Virus record (IMG/VR): IMGVR_UViG_3300042868_001046
Coordinates: 1 to 30,313 of that record
DNA from: a virus
Reading direction: 5' to 3' (one strand)
DNA: 30,313 bases
A program made the position numbers and the translations under genes. The notes under the pieces are model-generated. The model did no database searches. It saw nothing but the letters and a program-made list of their open reading frames with translations, and was not told the DNA's origin. Position 1 is the stretch's first letter; the number at the start of each line of letters is the position of its first letter. Shown piece after piece: positions 1 to 7,815 of the stretch.

Positions 1-50
1 TGTACGACTTGTTTGCCAAACACTACGGGTACACCATCCATGCAGTTTGA
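1..50 (+). CDS. 3' end of an upstream gene (edge fragment)
   Basis: Reading from base 3, an open frame enters from the left edge and ends at TGA 48-50. It gives the 15-residue tail YDLFAKHYGYTIHAV. Its stop lies 11 bases inside the terminase gene if terminase starts at ATG 40, and this overlap matches the packing seen at most other junctions in the window. The product cannot be identified from 15 residues. A small terminase subunit or another packaging-region gene would be usual here, but that is inference. The fragment could also be a chance open frame. Confidence 0.35.
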   Translation, partial: YDLFAKHYGYTIHAV

Positions 51-1797
51 TCGCAAGGGTTTCTACCGCTTCTGTAGCCAGCTACGGATTGAGTCCAAAG
101 AACAAGGGATGATCACGCTAGGTGATCAGTTACTTGGCACACAGACCTATGTGATGGACGAGGTAGCCAGAGGGCTGCAAGATGACATCCACTTCTTCGT
201 GGTGTTAAAAGGTCGCCAGCTTGGTATCACCACCATTTCTCTGGCGCTTGATCTTTACTGGCACTTTATTCACCCCGGTATGCAGGGAACGCTAACCACT
301 GATACCGAAGAGAACCGGGAGCAGTTCAGAAGTACGCTTGCCATGTACATGGATGGCCTCCCCAAGCAGTACAAGATTCCATTGATGAGCCACAACCGCA
401 ATCAGTTGGTGCTGCAAAACCGAAGTCGGATGTTTTACCAAGTGGCAGGTACTCGCGCCAAAGGTGGATTGGGTCGAGGCAAGGGCATTACCTTCTTGCA
501 TGGCACGGAAACGTCTTCATGGGGCGACGAAGAAGGCTTAGCGTCGCTCTTGGCGTCCTTAGCTGAAACCAACCCGCTGCGCTACTACATGTTCGAGAGT
601 ACGGCGCGAGGCTTCAACATGTTTCACGACATGTGGACAACTGCCAAACGTGCGAGAACACAGAAGGCCATTTTCTGTGGCTGGTGGCGTAACCAACTCT
701 ACACCGCTGATCCCAAGTCGGATGTGTACAAGACCTATTGGGATGGCAAGCTGTCACCCGAAGAGAAGGAGTGGACGAAAGACATCCGCAAGATGTACAA
801 CTTCGAGATCAACTCCCGGCAGATTGCATGGTGGCGCTGGAAGCTGCATGAAGGCTTGAAGGACGATGGCCTGATGTATCAGGAATTTCCACCCACGGAG
901 GACTACGCCTTTGTGATGACGGGTACGTCCTTCTTCTCAACCGCCCGTTGTACCGATGCCATGAAGGAAGCGAAGCGTTCACCTTTCATTCCTTACCGCT
1001 TTAGCATGGGTGCCAACTTCCAAGACACGACGTTAATCCAAAGTACCGAGCGATTAGCGACGTTAAAGATTTGGGAAGAGCCGGTCGCCAGCGCGTATTA
1101 CGTTATTGGCGCTGATCCTGCGTATGGTTCCTCGGATTGGGCAGATAGATTTTGCATTCAGGTGTACCGCTGTTATGCCGATGGCATGGATCAGGTGGCA
1201 GAATTTGCAACAAGTGAGCTGAACACCTTCCAGTTTGCGTGGGTGATTTGCTATCTGGCAGGCGCTTATGGCAATTCCCTACTAAATTTGGAGGTAAATG
1301 GCCCCGGTCAGGCCGTGATTAACGAAATGAGGAACCTAAGAAGGCAGGCAATGTCACTGCCAGCCTCAGAAGCACGGCATTTGAATGACGTTTTAGGCAA
1401 CATGCAGCACTATTTGTGGCGCAGGAACGATAGTTTTGGCATATCGAACAGCATTGGATGGGTGACAACCCACTCTTCCAAGGAACGAATGCTGAATTAT
1501 CTGAAGGATTACTTCGAGCGCGGCATGATGAACATCTATTCTCAAGAATGTATTGATGAAATGAAGGGCATTGTGCGCGATGGCGGCACGATTGCAGCCG
1601 CTGGCAGGTCAAAAGATGACCGTGTGATCGCGTCAGCACTGGCTGCTGCAGCTTATGCCGAGCAATTACAGCCCAGATTGATCGCAAATCGGGTAATGAG
1701 AGGCAAAAAAGAGGAAAAAACCGACGAAAATAGCCATAATGGGCAGGTACAAGTGCAAAAACAGGTGTCAAACTACCTAAAAGCCTTGGGTTTTTGA
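40..1797 (+). CDS. terL: Terminase large subunit (TerL), ATPase plus nuclease
   Basis: The large terminase is the DNA-packaging motor. It uses ATP to move DNA through the portal into the prohead and cuts the concatemer. Counting from ATG 40, a deviant Walker A (KGRQLGITT) lies at residues 57-65. A Walker B/acidic segment (ITFLHGTE, about 150-157) and a coupling-type ESTARG motif (186-191) follow. The C-terminal RNase H-like nuclease shows Asp359 (GADPAYG), Glu418 (NLEVNGPG) and Asp526/527 (KDDRVIASAL), which is the expected acidic triad. The frame is open to the window edge, and TTG 13 is an alternative start. ATG 40 was chosen because it overlaps the stop of a preceding frame. The length (585 aa) suits the family. 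The stop overlaps the next start (TGATG). Confidence 0.92.
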   Translation: MQFDRKGFYRFCSQLRIESKEQGMITLGDQLLGTQTYVMDEVARGLQDDIHFFVVLKGRQLGITTISLALDLYWHFIHPGMQGTLTTDTEENREQFRSTLAMYMDGLPKQYKIPLMSHNRNQLVLQNRSRMFYQVAGTRAKGGLGRGKGITFLHGTETSSWGDEEGLASLLASLAETNPLRYYMFESTARGFNMFHDMWTTAKRARTQKAIFCGWWRNQLYTADPKSDVYKTYWDGKLSPEEKEWTKDIRKMYNFEINSRQIAWWRWKLHEGLKDDGLMYQEFPPTEDYAFVMTGTSFFSTARCTDAMKEAKRSPFIPYRFSMGANFQDTTLIQSTERLATLKIWEEPVASAYYVIGADPAYGSSDWADRFCIQVYRCYADGMDQVAEFATSELNTFQFAWVICYLAGAYGNSLLNLEVNGPGQAVINEMRNLRRQAMSLPASEARHLNDVLGNMQHYLWRRNDSFGISNSIGWVTTHSSKERMLNYLKDYFERGMMNIYSQECIDEMKGIVRDGGTIAAAGRSKDDRVIASALAAAAYAEQLQPRLIANRVMRGKKEEKTDENSHNGQVQVQKQVSNYLKALGF

Positions 1798-2186
1798 TGA
1801 TTACGGTACTTCCAATCGCTGAAATCAAGAAAAGACTGCACAATATGCGCGAAAACAGGCGCAGAGGCTACTCAATGGCAGCTTTTGCCAAGTTAGCCGG
1901 AGTGGACTATCGGAACATGAAAAAGGCGTTTTTTGAGCTAAAAATGCCCATTTCCGAGACGACACAGCGCCGAATTAGCAAGGCGTTGCAGGCTTTGGAG
2001 AACGGCGAGGCTGGAATGCGCATGGATATTGCCGGAAGAATGATCCTTGACTACCACCCACCCAAGGAATTTGGCAAAACCTTGAAGCGTGGGTACACTT
2101 TGGAACTGACAAACGGTAGAATCGGCCTGTCTGTTAAACCAATTAACAAGTACGACTATACAAAACCACCATTGTTAAAGAAGTGA
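1797..2186 (+). CDS. Helix-turn-helix DNA-binding protein next to terminase
   Basis: A 129-aa basic protein starts at an ATG that shares its A with the terminase stop (TGATG), so translation is probably coupled. TTG 1794 is a less likely start. Residues about 24-65 (YSMAAFAKLAGVDYRNMKKA and the following helix) look like a helix-turn-helix: Ala and Gly sit at the turn, and a polar recognition helix is followed by SETTQRRISKALQALE. The C-terminal half is a short basic beta-rich tail ending in KK. The position beside TerL allows either a small-terminase/DNA-recognition role or a late-gene regulator. The sequence does not decide between them. Small terminases more often lie upstream of TerL. Confidence 0.6.
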   Translation: MITVLPIAEIKKRLHNMRENRRRGYSMAAFAKLAGVDYRNMKKAFFELKMPISETTQRRISKALQALENGEAGMRMDIAGRMILDYHPPKEFGKTLKRGYTLELTNGRIGLSVKPINKYDYTKPPLLKK

Positions 2187-2194
2187 GGGGCTAG

Positions 2195-2611
2195 ATGGCT
2201 GTATTACATGACTACAAGTGTCCGGTACATGGATTCTTTGAAGGGTTTGAGGCAAAGTGTCCGGCAGGGTGTGATGATGTGCAGATGGTATTCTTGCAAC
2301 CGGTTGGCACCAAGAGCGATGCGACCCGTCACAATGACAAAACGTTAAATCAGCTTGCATTGGATTTCAATATGAGCGATATTAAATCTACAAGAGAGGG
2401 TGAAGCGCAACCGCCGCGCTATGCCAAGCCGAATAATCCGTTCGCACCCCGGTGGGGATCGCCTGCGGAGTTGGGTGGTTACAACTTGAATTCGATTGCT
2501 GGCGAATCCGTATCAGGTGTTCGGGCGGTGAAGGAATCTGGCGCTAATCTTAGCGGCCCTAAGATTGGCTCTTATTATGCTGATCACGAAAACTTGACGA
2601 TACAGAAATGA
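2195..2611 (+). CDS. Small zinc-ribbon-like hypothetical protein
   Basis: A 138-aa protein preceded by GAGGGG at a good distance from the ATG. Its N-terminus has CPVHG (residues 9-13) and CPAGC (22-26). The Cys/His pattern fits one small zinc-binding ribbon resembling FmdB-like ribbons, but only the four-ligand pattern supports this. The rest is polar and probably flexible, rich in Pro, Gly and Asn. The gene sits between the HTH protein and the portal and overlaps the portal start by 4 bases (ATGA). A packaging or head-assembly accessory role is inferred only from this position. Confidence 0.6.
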   Translation: MAVLHDYKCPVHGFFEGFEAKCPAGCDDVQMVFLQPVGTKSDATRHNDKTLNQLALDFNMSDIKSTREGEAQPPRYAKPNNPFAPRWGSPAELGGYNLNSIAGESVSGVRAVKESGANLSGPKIGSYYADHENLTIQK

Positions 2612-4254
2612 GAATTCCTGAGAGTCCTGTCGATAGACAAGCGTTCTATGTGGACATCATGCAAAAGTGCTTGGTGTCACAAGGTGAACGTCAAGCGCAA
2701 TACTCTACTCTGCGCTCCTACTATCTATTCGGTGCAGACCAGAACTCTCCTCCTGCACACTTTAACAAAGTTTATCCGCACATTGATCAACTGTCTGCCT
2801 TTATGTACTCGGCAGATAGCACGCGCTTCTCCATCAAGATGGGCGCATCAGTGCCAGAGGTTTTTAAGAAGAAGATTCCTGCACTTACTTCCGCACTGCA
2901 TGACTACTGGATGGCAAGCAATGCCGATCAGGTCTTTGGTGCCGCGCTGAATTGGGCGTTCTGCTACAACTCCACCTTTGTCAAACTGATCTGGCGTAAC
3001 GGTATTCACCCGTACATGGTGGAACCCGGCGTCTTCGGTGTGCTGCGTGAAGATACACCGTACACAGACCGCCAAGAGGCAATGGTGCAAGAGTTCTACA
3101 TGACTAAATCAGAACTCTACTCGCGCCTGTACTCGCATGAGAAGCGCGATGAGATTCTAAGTCGCATTGCGTTGGCTGAGCAACAAACCAAGAAGTATCC
3201 AGAAGGCGTGGAACGCTTAGTAACGTCTGCCGTTGATCCAACGATCTACGGTAACGTGCAAATGAACTTGGCTGGCAACATGACTTACTCTCCGCAGATT
3301 GCGGAGCCAACGGTCAAGATGCGTGAGCTATGGTTGTTTGATGACAGCATCAATGATTACATTTGCGTAACCATTGCCGATCCAGACATCGTAATCTATG
3401 ACCGAGCATCAAGAAGTCTGTTCTTAGAAGGTGAGCAACCCTTCATCCAGATTTGCCCGTCACCGCAATACGATTACTACTATGGTCAGTCTGAGGTGCA
3501 GCGTCTTGTGTTCCTGCAAGAGATGCGTAATAAACGCACCGGACAGATACTCGAACTGCTGGACAAGCAAGTCAATCCTCCCAAGGCATTCATCGGCTTC
3601 CAAGGTATCTTGGATGAAAAGATGTTTGGCCTTAATCGTGCCGGTGGCATGGTGTCGTCTGACATGCCAAACGCCAAGGTAGAAGAATTTACGCCCAACA
3701 TTCCAAACGACTTGTTCCGCGAGCTTGGCGAGATTGACGCCATGTTTGCTGAAGCCTCTGGCATTACCAGTGTGCTGTCAGGTCGAGGAGAAACCGGCGT
3801 TCGTAGCCAAGGCCATGCGTCTCAACTGGCAAGACTCGGTTCTTCCCGCGCTAAGAAACGTGCGTTGACCATCGAAGACAGTCTTGAAAAGATGGCAACA
3901 CTGTACTTGAAGATGATGATGGTGTATGACGATACCAAGTACAAAGATGAGGATGGTAACGAGTTTATAGCTGCACAGTTTACCAATGACTTTGTTGTGA
4001 AGGTGGATGCGCACAGTAATAGTCCAATTTTTATGGAAGATGCGCGAGATTTGGCATTCAGCCTGTACAATGCTGGCGCAATCAGCAAGTCGGCGTTGCT
4101 GGAAATGGTTGAACCACCGATGAAGGATCGCTTGGTCGAAGAGGTCAAAGCCATTGAAGCAGCGGCAGCGATGCAGCAAATGATGCAAGCACAGCAAGCA
4201 CCGCAGGCAGCAGAAGCGCAACCTGAACAACCACCATTGAGGGCCGTGCAATGA
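2608..4254 (+). CDS. Portal protein (head-tail connector ring)
   Basis: The portal forms the dodecameric ring at one capsid vertex through which DNA enters and leaves, and on which terminase docks. The 548-aa product follows TerL and precedes scaffold and capsid genes, the classic portal position. The N-terminal half is mixed alpha/beta, with a FNKVYPHIDQLSAFMYSAD segment (about 50-70) typical of portal cores. The centre carries a long helical region (SEVQRLVFLQEMRNKRTGQILELLD, about 294-318) followed by the Gly/Ser-rich segment TSVLSGRGETGVRSQGHASQ. The C-terminus ends in a Gln/Ala-rich helix and a Pro-rich tail, like portal barrel domains. No motif is catalytic; the call rests on length, segment pattern and context. 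Confidence 0.85.
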   Translation: MRIPESPVDRQAFYVDIMQKCLVSQGERQAQYSTLRSYYLFGADQNSPPAHFNKVYPHIDQLSAFMYSADSTRFSIKMGASVPEVFKKKIPALTSALHDYWMASNADQVFGAALNWAFCYNSTFVKLIWRNGIHPYMVEPGVFGVLREDTPYTDRQEAMVQEFYMTKSELYSRLYSHEKRDEILSRIALAEQQTKKYPEGVERLVTSAVDPTIYGNVQMNLAGNMTYSPQIAEPTVKMRELWLFDDSINDYICVTIADPDIVIYDRASRSLFLEGEQPFIQICPSPQYDYYYGQSEVQRLVFLQEMRNKRTGQILELLDKQVNPPKAFIGFQGILDEKMFGLNRAGGMVSSDMPNAKVEEFTPNIPNDLFRELGEIDAMFAEASGITSVLSGRGETGVRSQGHASQLARLGSSRAKKRALTIEDSLEKMATLYLKMMMVYDDTKYKDEDGNEFIAAQFTNDFVVKVDAHSNSPIFMEDARDLAFSLYNAGAISKSALLEMVEPPMKDRLVEEVKAIEAAAAMQQMMQAQQAPQAAEAQPEQPPLRAVQ

Positions 4255-4424
4255 ACCAAAACTCTGGCGCAATGAACTCGCAATCAATGCTGAAGTCGGG
4301 TGATCAGCCGCGCATGACACAGCGCGATATTGCCTCCACCCGCCAGCCTCCGTCCATGAGCTTTAGTCGCAACGCATTTCGTGGTGCAACTCGTAATTCG
4401 CCCACCCGTACAACAGGACGGTAG
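4251..4424 (+). CDS. Small basic, Ser/Arg-rich hypothetical protein (57 aa)
   Basis: A 57-aa ORF starts at an ATG overlapping the portal stop (ATGA) and ends at TAG 4422-4424, just before a strong terminator. It has many Arg, Ser, Met and Gln residues and no predicted hydrophobic segment, and its C-terminus is Arg/Thr-rich (NSPTRTTGR). It looks disordered. The coupled start and its place as the last gene before the terminator argue that it is real. It resembles no family I can name. A DNA- or portal-associated role is only a possibility. Confidence 0.6.
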   Translation: MNQNSGAMNSQSMLKSGDQPRMTQRDIASTRQPPSMSFSRNAFRGATRNSPTRTTGR

Positions 4425-4436
4425 CAAAACAGTACA

Positions 4437-4461
4437 GGGCAAACATTTTGCCCCTTTTTTT
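4437..4461 (+). terminator. Rho-independent terminator after the portal unit
   Basis: GGGCAAA, loop CAT, then TTTGCCC gives a 7-bp stem with a 3-nt loop. It is followed at once by C and seven T. It lies 13 bases after the stop of the small 57-aa gene and just before a promoter-like sequence, so it would separate the packaging/portal transcript from the scaffold/capsid transcript. Confidence 0.85.
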
Positions 4462-4463
4462 AG

Positions 4464-4493
4464 TTGACGCGATAGCTAATTTATATCTATCGT
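4464..4493 (+). promoter_or_regulatory. Candidate sigma70-type promoter for scaffold/capsid genes
   Basis: TTGACG (4464-4469) matches the -35 consensus at five of six bases. TATCGT (4488-4493) is a weak -10 with an 18-base spacer. Other nearby T/A-rich hexamers such as TATATC have poor spacing. The site lies directly after the terminator and 23 bases before ATG 4516, with ribosome site AGGAG at about 4505. Placement is good but the -10 match is modest. Confidence 0.4.
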
Positions 4494-4515
4494 TCGCGCA
4501 TCATAGGAGTGCCGA

Positions 4516-4947
4516 ATGGCTGTGAAACCTAAAGACATGATGGACATGCTCAAGGCTGATCAAGGCATGGACGATGACATGGAAATGCCAACGGCTTTCG
4601 AGCAGGAAGAAGCCACAGCACCTATGGCAAGTCCACTCAGCACTCCTGAACCCAAGCGCGGTGAGGAAGAAGCTGCGCGTCTAAACATCATGATGGCGCT
4701 GGATATGTTGCAACAGGCAATGGGCGTCTTTCCGATGGAAACACCTGAAGGCAAAACCATTGAAAAGGTCGTTGCTGAGATTACTCGTCGCTTCGGTGAG
4801 CGCGAGGCAGACACACGCCGCCTGATGCCTTCCGAGATTATCCAGATGATTCAGTCTTTGCCGCAGGCTGGTGGCGCGACGCCGGGGCAAAGAGAAGCAT
4901 TATCAGCGCCTATCGCGGGAACTACCGCACCACCTTTGCCAATGTAA
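4516..4947 (+). CDS. Acidic helical hypothetical protein, scaffold-like
   Basis: A 143-aa protein with AGGAG 8-10 bases before its ATG. The N-terminal half is strongly acidic and Met-rich (Asp/Glu runs around residues 15-35). The middle has helical, amphipathic stretches (ARLNIMMALDMLQQAMGVF; TIEKVVAEITRRFGEREADT). The C-terminus is Gly/Pro/Ala-rich and probably flexible. It is the first gene of the capsid transcript and precedes a second scaffold-like gene. The composition fits a head-assembly chaperone or scaffold accessory, but it could equally be an unrelated virion protein. I recognise no named family. Confidence 0.6.
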   Translation: MAVKPKDMMDMLKADQGMDDDMEMPTAFEQEEATAPMASPLSTPEPKRGEEEAARLNIMMALDMLQQAMGVFPMETPEGKTIEKVVAEITRRFGEREADTRRLMPSEIIQMIQSLPQAGGATPGQREALSAPIAGTTAPPLPM

Positions 4948-4956
4948 GGAGTAATT

Positions 4957-5142
4957 ATGGAACTGTTCAAGCCTAAAGGCGCAATGACTGTGCGTCGCCC
5001 AACTGACAATTCGCAAATGAATGGTCAGATTTACAACACCCCACGCTTCTCGGAAATGGGTGGCCTGTCGAATGCCAGCAAAACTGGTAAGCGCAACGCC
5101 ATGACCATGAGCAAGCCGGGCGACACCAAAAAGATTTACTAA
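4957..5142 (+). CDS. Small basic hypothetical protein (61 aa)
   Basis: A 61-aa product preceded by AAGGAG at ideal spacing to ATG 4957. It is Lys/Asn/Met-rich with no hydrophobic segment and ends in SKPGDTKKIY. It looks disordered and basic. It sits between two acidic, helical, scaffold-like genes in the capsid transcript, and the strong ribosome site supports expression. The function is unknown. A similar Lys/Gly-rich C-terminus is seen in the 79-aa product at 22370, but no convincing alignment can be made by eye. Confidence 0.6.
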   Translation: MELFKPKGAMTVRRPTDNSQMNGQIYNTPRFSEMGGLSNASKTGKRNAMTMSKPGDTKKIY

Positions 5143-5160
5143 TTCATTAAGGGGCTAACC

Positions 5161-5688
5161 ATGAGTCTGGAAAACTACTCTTCTGAAGCAATTGCGGAGT
5201 TGGCAGCGCTCTCCGAGCGTCTGTCTTCTAATCCAAAAACTCGCAATGCGTTCCTGCGTCTGGCAAAGGAAGTTAATCCTGAACTGCCTGTGCCAGAGCT
5301 GGAAATGGAAACGATGGTCAATGAGCGTACTTCGGCAGCAGAAAGGCGTGTGGATGAGCTTGAAAAGCAACTCCGCGCCCGTGAAGTGCGTGAAGAACTG
5401 TCTCGTCGTCGTTCCAAGCTGAAGGAAACAGGGTTGGCACAGTCTGATGATGACGTCCTTGAAATTGAGAAACTGATGACCGAAAAAGGTATTGCAAACC
5501 ATGAGACTGCTGCGGATTACTGGCGTCACATGAAGCAGTCGGCAGTACCGACACCCGGTTATCCAGCACCCGTGATGTCACGCATGGACATTAAGGGTTA
5601 TATGAAGAATCCGGTGGCAGCGGCTCGTGAAAATGCGGCTGCGGCTTTGGCTGAGCTTCGCAAGAATCCCAAGCCTATCGGTTTGTAA
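5161..5688 (+). CDS. Putative capsid scaffolding protein
   Basis: Scaffolding proteins direct capsid subunits into a prohead and leave before DNA packaging. This 175-aa product lies immediately upstream of the major capsid gene. It is mostly helical and highly charged: residues about 55-95 (NERTSAAERRVDELEKQLRA and onward) form a probable coiled coil. A short basic C-terminus follows (AAAALAELRKNPKPIGL), typical of the capsid-binding helix of scaffolds. The ribosome site is AAGGGG before ATG 5161. There is no protease motif. The call rests on position, size and coiled-coil plus basic-tail layout. Confidence 0.72.
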   Translation: MSLENYSSEAIAELAALSERLSSNPKTRNAFLRLAKEVNPELPVPELEMETMVNERTSAAERRVDELEKQLRAREVREELSRRRSKLKETGLAQSDDDVLEIEKLMTEKGIANHETAADYWRHMKQSAVPTPGYPAPVMSRMDIKGYMKNPVAAARENAAAALAELRKNPKPIGL

Positions 5689-5719
5689 GGGGCTATTTTT
5701 TAAACTTCGGAGGTAAATT

Positions 5720-6730
5720 ATGCCTATTGGTGGCGGCATTCTTCCGGCTTCGGGTACTAATCAGTACAACGAGTTGACCTACGTCACTCGTCGGGCATTT
5801 ATCCCGAAGTTGGTCGTACAAATCTACAACTCGACGCCCCTGATGGCGGCACTGATTGCTAACTCACAGACTGCCTCCGGCGGTGTGTCGTCAGTTTCGG
5901 TTCCGGTTCAGGGTTCTCAATTCGTGAATGCTCAGTGGTCGGACTATTCCGGTTCGTTCGCACAGCCTTCCGTTCAGCAAGGTGCTTACCAAGCTGAATT
6001 TAACCTGAAGCTGCTGGTGTCTCCTGTACCGTTCCTCGGTATGGAAGGTGCAGTTCAGCAAGACTATGCAATCATCCCTCTGATCGAAGCGCGTATGAAC
6101 GACGCGACCAACGTCATGATGGATTCGATGGCAACTGCGCTGTACACCAATACCACCAACAACCAGCAATTTATCGGCCTACCGGCTGCGGTTGACGATG
6201 GTACTGGCACCGCGACCTACGGCAACATCAACCGTAGCTCAAACACTTGGTGGAAGTCGAAGCAGTATGCGGCAGGTTCGGTCAACCCGACCCGTCAGAA
6301 CGTACTGCAATACATCTCCGGCACTGTGAAGAACGGCGCTGAAGTACCGACTTTCGGTGTTTGCGGCTTTGGTACTTGGACGCTGCTGGCGCAAGATTAT
6401 GTAGGTCAGGAAAACTACATGATCACTCCCGGCTCAGGCTTTGATGGCGATGCCAACGGCCCACAGGCGGCTTTCCGCGCTTTGATGGTAGCCGGTGTGC
6501 CGATCTATCCAGACCCGTATTGCCCGGAAGGTACTCTTTACCTGCTGAACACGAACTATCTCTCGCTCTATATCCATGAGCAGGCATCGTTCGCCTTCAC
6601 TGGCTTCGAGTCCACACTTCCGAACTTCCAGATTGGCTACGTTGGTGCAGTTCTGATGATTGCAGAACTGGTAAACACCAAGCCGAAAGCCATGACGAAG
6701 ATTACGGGCTACAACTCTTTGAGCCTGTAA
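5720..6730 (+). CDS. Major capsid protein (HK97-type fold expected)
   Basis: The main shell subunit: 336 aa with a strong GGAGGT ribosome site 7 bases before the ATG, as expected for the most abundant late product. The N-terminus (ELTYVTRRAFIPKLVVQIYN) and the following STPLMAAL segment resemble the N-arm and long helix of HK97-like capsid proteins. IGLPAAVDDGTG...YGNINRSS...WW around residues 150-175 and a C-terminal beta strand/domain (QIGYVGAVLMIAELVNTKPK) resemble environmental podovirus-like capsid proteins. There is no N-terminal Lys-rich delta domain or protease gene, so the scaffold is probably a separate protein, namely the gene just upstream. Confidence 0.85.
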   Translation: MPIGGGILPASGTNQYNELTYVTRRAFIPKLVVQIYNSTPLMAALIANSQTASGGVSSVSVPVQGSQFVNAQWSDYSGSFAQPSVQQGAYQAEFNLKLLVSPVPFLGMEGAVQQDYAIIPLIEARMNDATNVMMDSMATALYTNTTNNQQFIGLPAAVDDGTGTATYGNINRSSNTWWKSKQYAAGSVNPTRQNVLQYISGTVKNGAEVPTFGVCGFGTWTLLAQDYVGQENYMITPGSGFDGDANGPQAAFRALMVAGVPIYPDPYCPEGTLYLLNTNYLSLYIHEQASFAFTGFESTLPNFQIGYVGAVLMIAELVNTKPKAMTKITGYNSLSL

Positions 6731-6740
6731 GGAGGAAATC

Positions 6741-7064
6741 ATGTCTCTTGCTACTAATAAAATCATTCTGGCTGGCGCTCAGAGCAATACTCCGGGTGCC
6801 TACTTCCAGACCGTTACTGTTACCGCAGTCGATTCGGGCAATGGCACTGTCATTCCGGCAGGTATCTATGTCATGTTCCCGTCGGCTAACGTCACTGTGC
6901 TGGCTTACAACGGTTCGTCTAACGCAACCGTTATGGCATCTAACACAGGTGGCGTAGTGATTTCGGATGGTGTCAACGTGTATGCCAAGAATTCTTCTGG
7001 CAATGCAACGGTGACGCTGTTGGATATCAACGGCGGTCAGGCTGCTGGCGAAACCTACGCATAA
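6741..7064 (+). CDS. Small beta-rich head protein, decoration-like
   Basis: A 107-aa product with a strong AAGGAGG ribosome site, directly downstream of the capsid gene. It is Val/Thr/Ala/Gly/Asn-rich with alternating hydrophobic residues (ATVTLLDINGG; SANVTVLAYNGSSNATVMAS), which predicts an all-beta fold. It has no Cys or Trp and no transmembrane segment. Small beta proteins in this position often decorate or cement capsids, and the strong ribosome site suggests high expression. No family was recognised. Confidence 0.6.
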   Translation: MSLATNKIILAGAQSNTPGAYFQTVTVTAVDSGNGTVIPAGIYVMFPSANVTVLAYNGSSNATVMASNTGGVVISDGVNVYAKNSSGNATVTLLDINGGQAAGETYA

Positions 7065-7073
7065 GGGGGAGCT

Positions 7074-7475
7074 ATGGACGCAAATGCAGTCGGTAGATCG
7101 TATCCAGATTCGTTTGGCAACTATCGTTTGGCAGAGCAGACAGGCGTAAGCCTTGCAGCTACCGGCGATATCACGACTCTGGTTGCGCAAGCCGCAACGA
7201 AGTACATTGTGCGTCGGATAGTTCTGTCTAACTTCAGTGGTAATGCAAGTGGTGCCAATGTGGGTGTCTTCACCGCCGCAAGCGGTGGAGGCACTGCTAT
7301 TGCTGCGGATCAAACCTTGAGTGCTGCTACTGGCGCAACCAAGTTTGATGATCTGACATTGGCTTCTGCTGCTAATACTGACGTTCAAACTGCCCGAGTG
7401 CTGTATGTCAACTGTTCGGTCAACGCCGCAGTTACTTGCGATGTTGCCCTTTATGGAGATATTGTCTCGCTATGA
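7074..7475 (+). CDS. Small beta-rich virion protein
   Basis: A 133-aa product with GGGGGAG close before ATG 7074. Ala/Thr/Gly-rich strands (TKYIVRRIVLSNFSGNAS; TARVLYVNCSVNAAVTCDV) suggest a beta-sandwich like head decoration or fiber-head domains. The stop overlaps the next start (ATGA). It probably belongs to the same head-completion group as the 107-aa gene before it. The role is unknown. Confidence 0.58.
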   Translation: MDANAVGRSYPDSFGNYRLAEQTGVSLAATGDITTLVAQAATKYIVRRIVLSNFSGNASGANVGVFTAASGGGTAIAADQTLSAATGATKFDDLTLASAANTDVQTARVLYVNCSVNAAVTCDVALYGDIVSL

Positions 7476-7813
7476 CCACGATCTTTGTTCGCAATAACGG
7501 TTCTGAAACCTTTTCCGATGGCTTGGATGGTACGGTGTACCACTTTGAGCCGGGGAAAGAAGTCGAGATTCCTGAAATTGCAGCAAAGCATATTTTTGGT
7601 TATGGTGATGATGATAAAGAGCCGTATCTAGTTAGGCTTGGATGGATGAAGATGAGTAACCAGTTTGGTCTAGCAATGGAAAAACTGGCGCAGTTTTCAT
7701 TTTCCAAAGAGTCTTCTAAAACCGTCCACTTGTCAGCCCCAGTGGTGGAACGAGTAGCCGCCCCGATGCCTAAAGCAAAGGGTGCGGCGAAAGTTGCAAA
7801 CTTTAATGCTTAA
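7472..7813 (+). CDS. Hypothetical head-region protein (113 aa)
   Basis: The start is taken as ATG 7472, which overlaps the previous stop (ATGA). A longer upstream extension would run through the end of the previous gene and is not needed. The protein opens with a compact beta region (TTIFVRNNGSETFSDGLDG), then an acidic patch (GYGDDDKE), then helices, and ends in a Lys/Ala-rich tail (MPKAKGAAKVANFNA). It lies between head proteins and the adaptor, so a head-completion or connector accessory role is plausible. No family was recognised. Confidence 0.55.
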   Translation: MTTIFVRNNGSETFSDGLDGTVYHFEPGKEVEIPEIAAKHIFGYGDDDKEPYLVRLGWMKMSNQFGLAMEKLAQFSFSKESSKTVHLSAPVVERVAAPMPKAKGAAKVANFNA

Positions 7814-7815
7814 TC

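Noticed and set aside
1319-1843. 174-codon minus-strand open frame across the terminase gene
   Set aside because: It is antisense to the nuclease domain with conserved motifs. The product is Cys/Ser-rich with no domain and no ribosome site.
3778-4320. 180- and 153-codon minus-strand frames under the portal C-terminus
   Set aside because: Both are shadows of the portal Gln/Ala-rich helix, with Cys/His-rich or low-complexity composition. Neither fits gene spacing.
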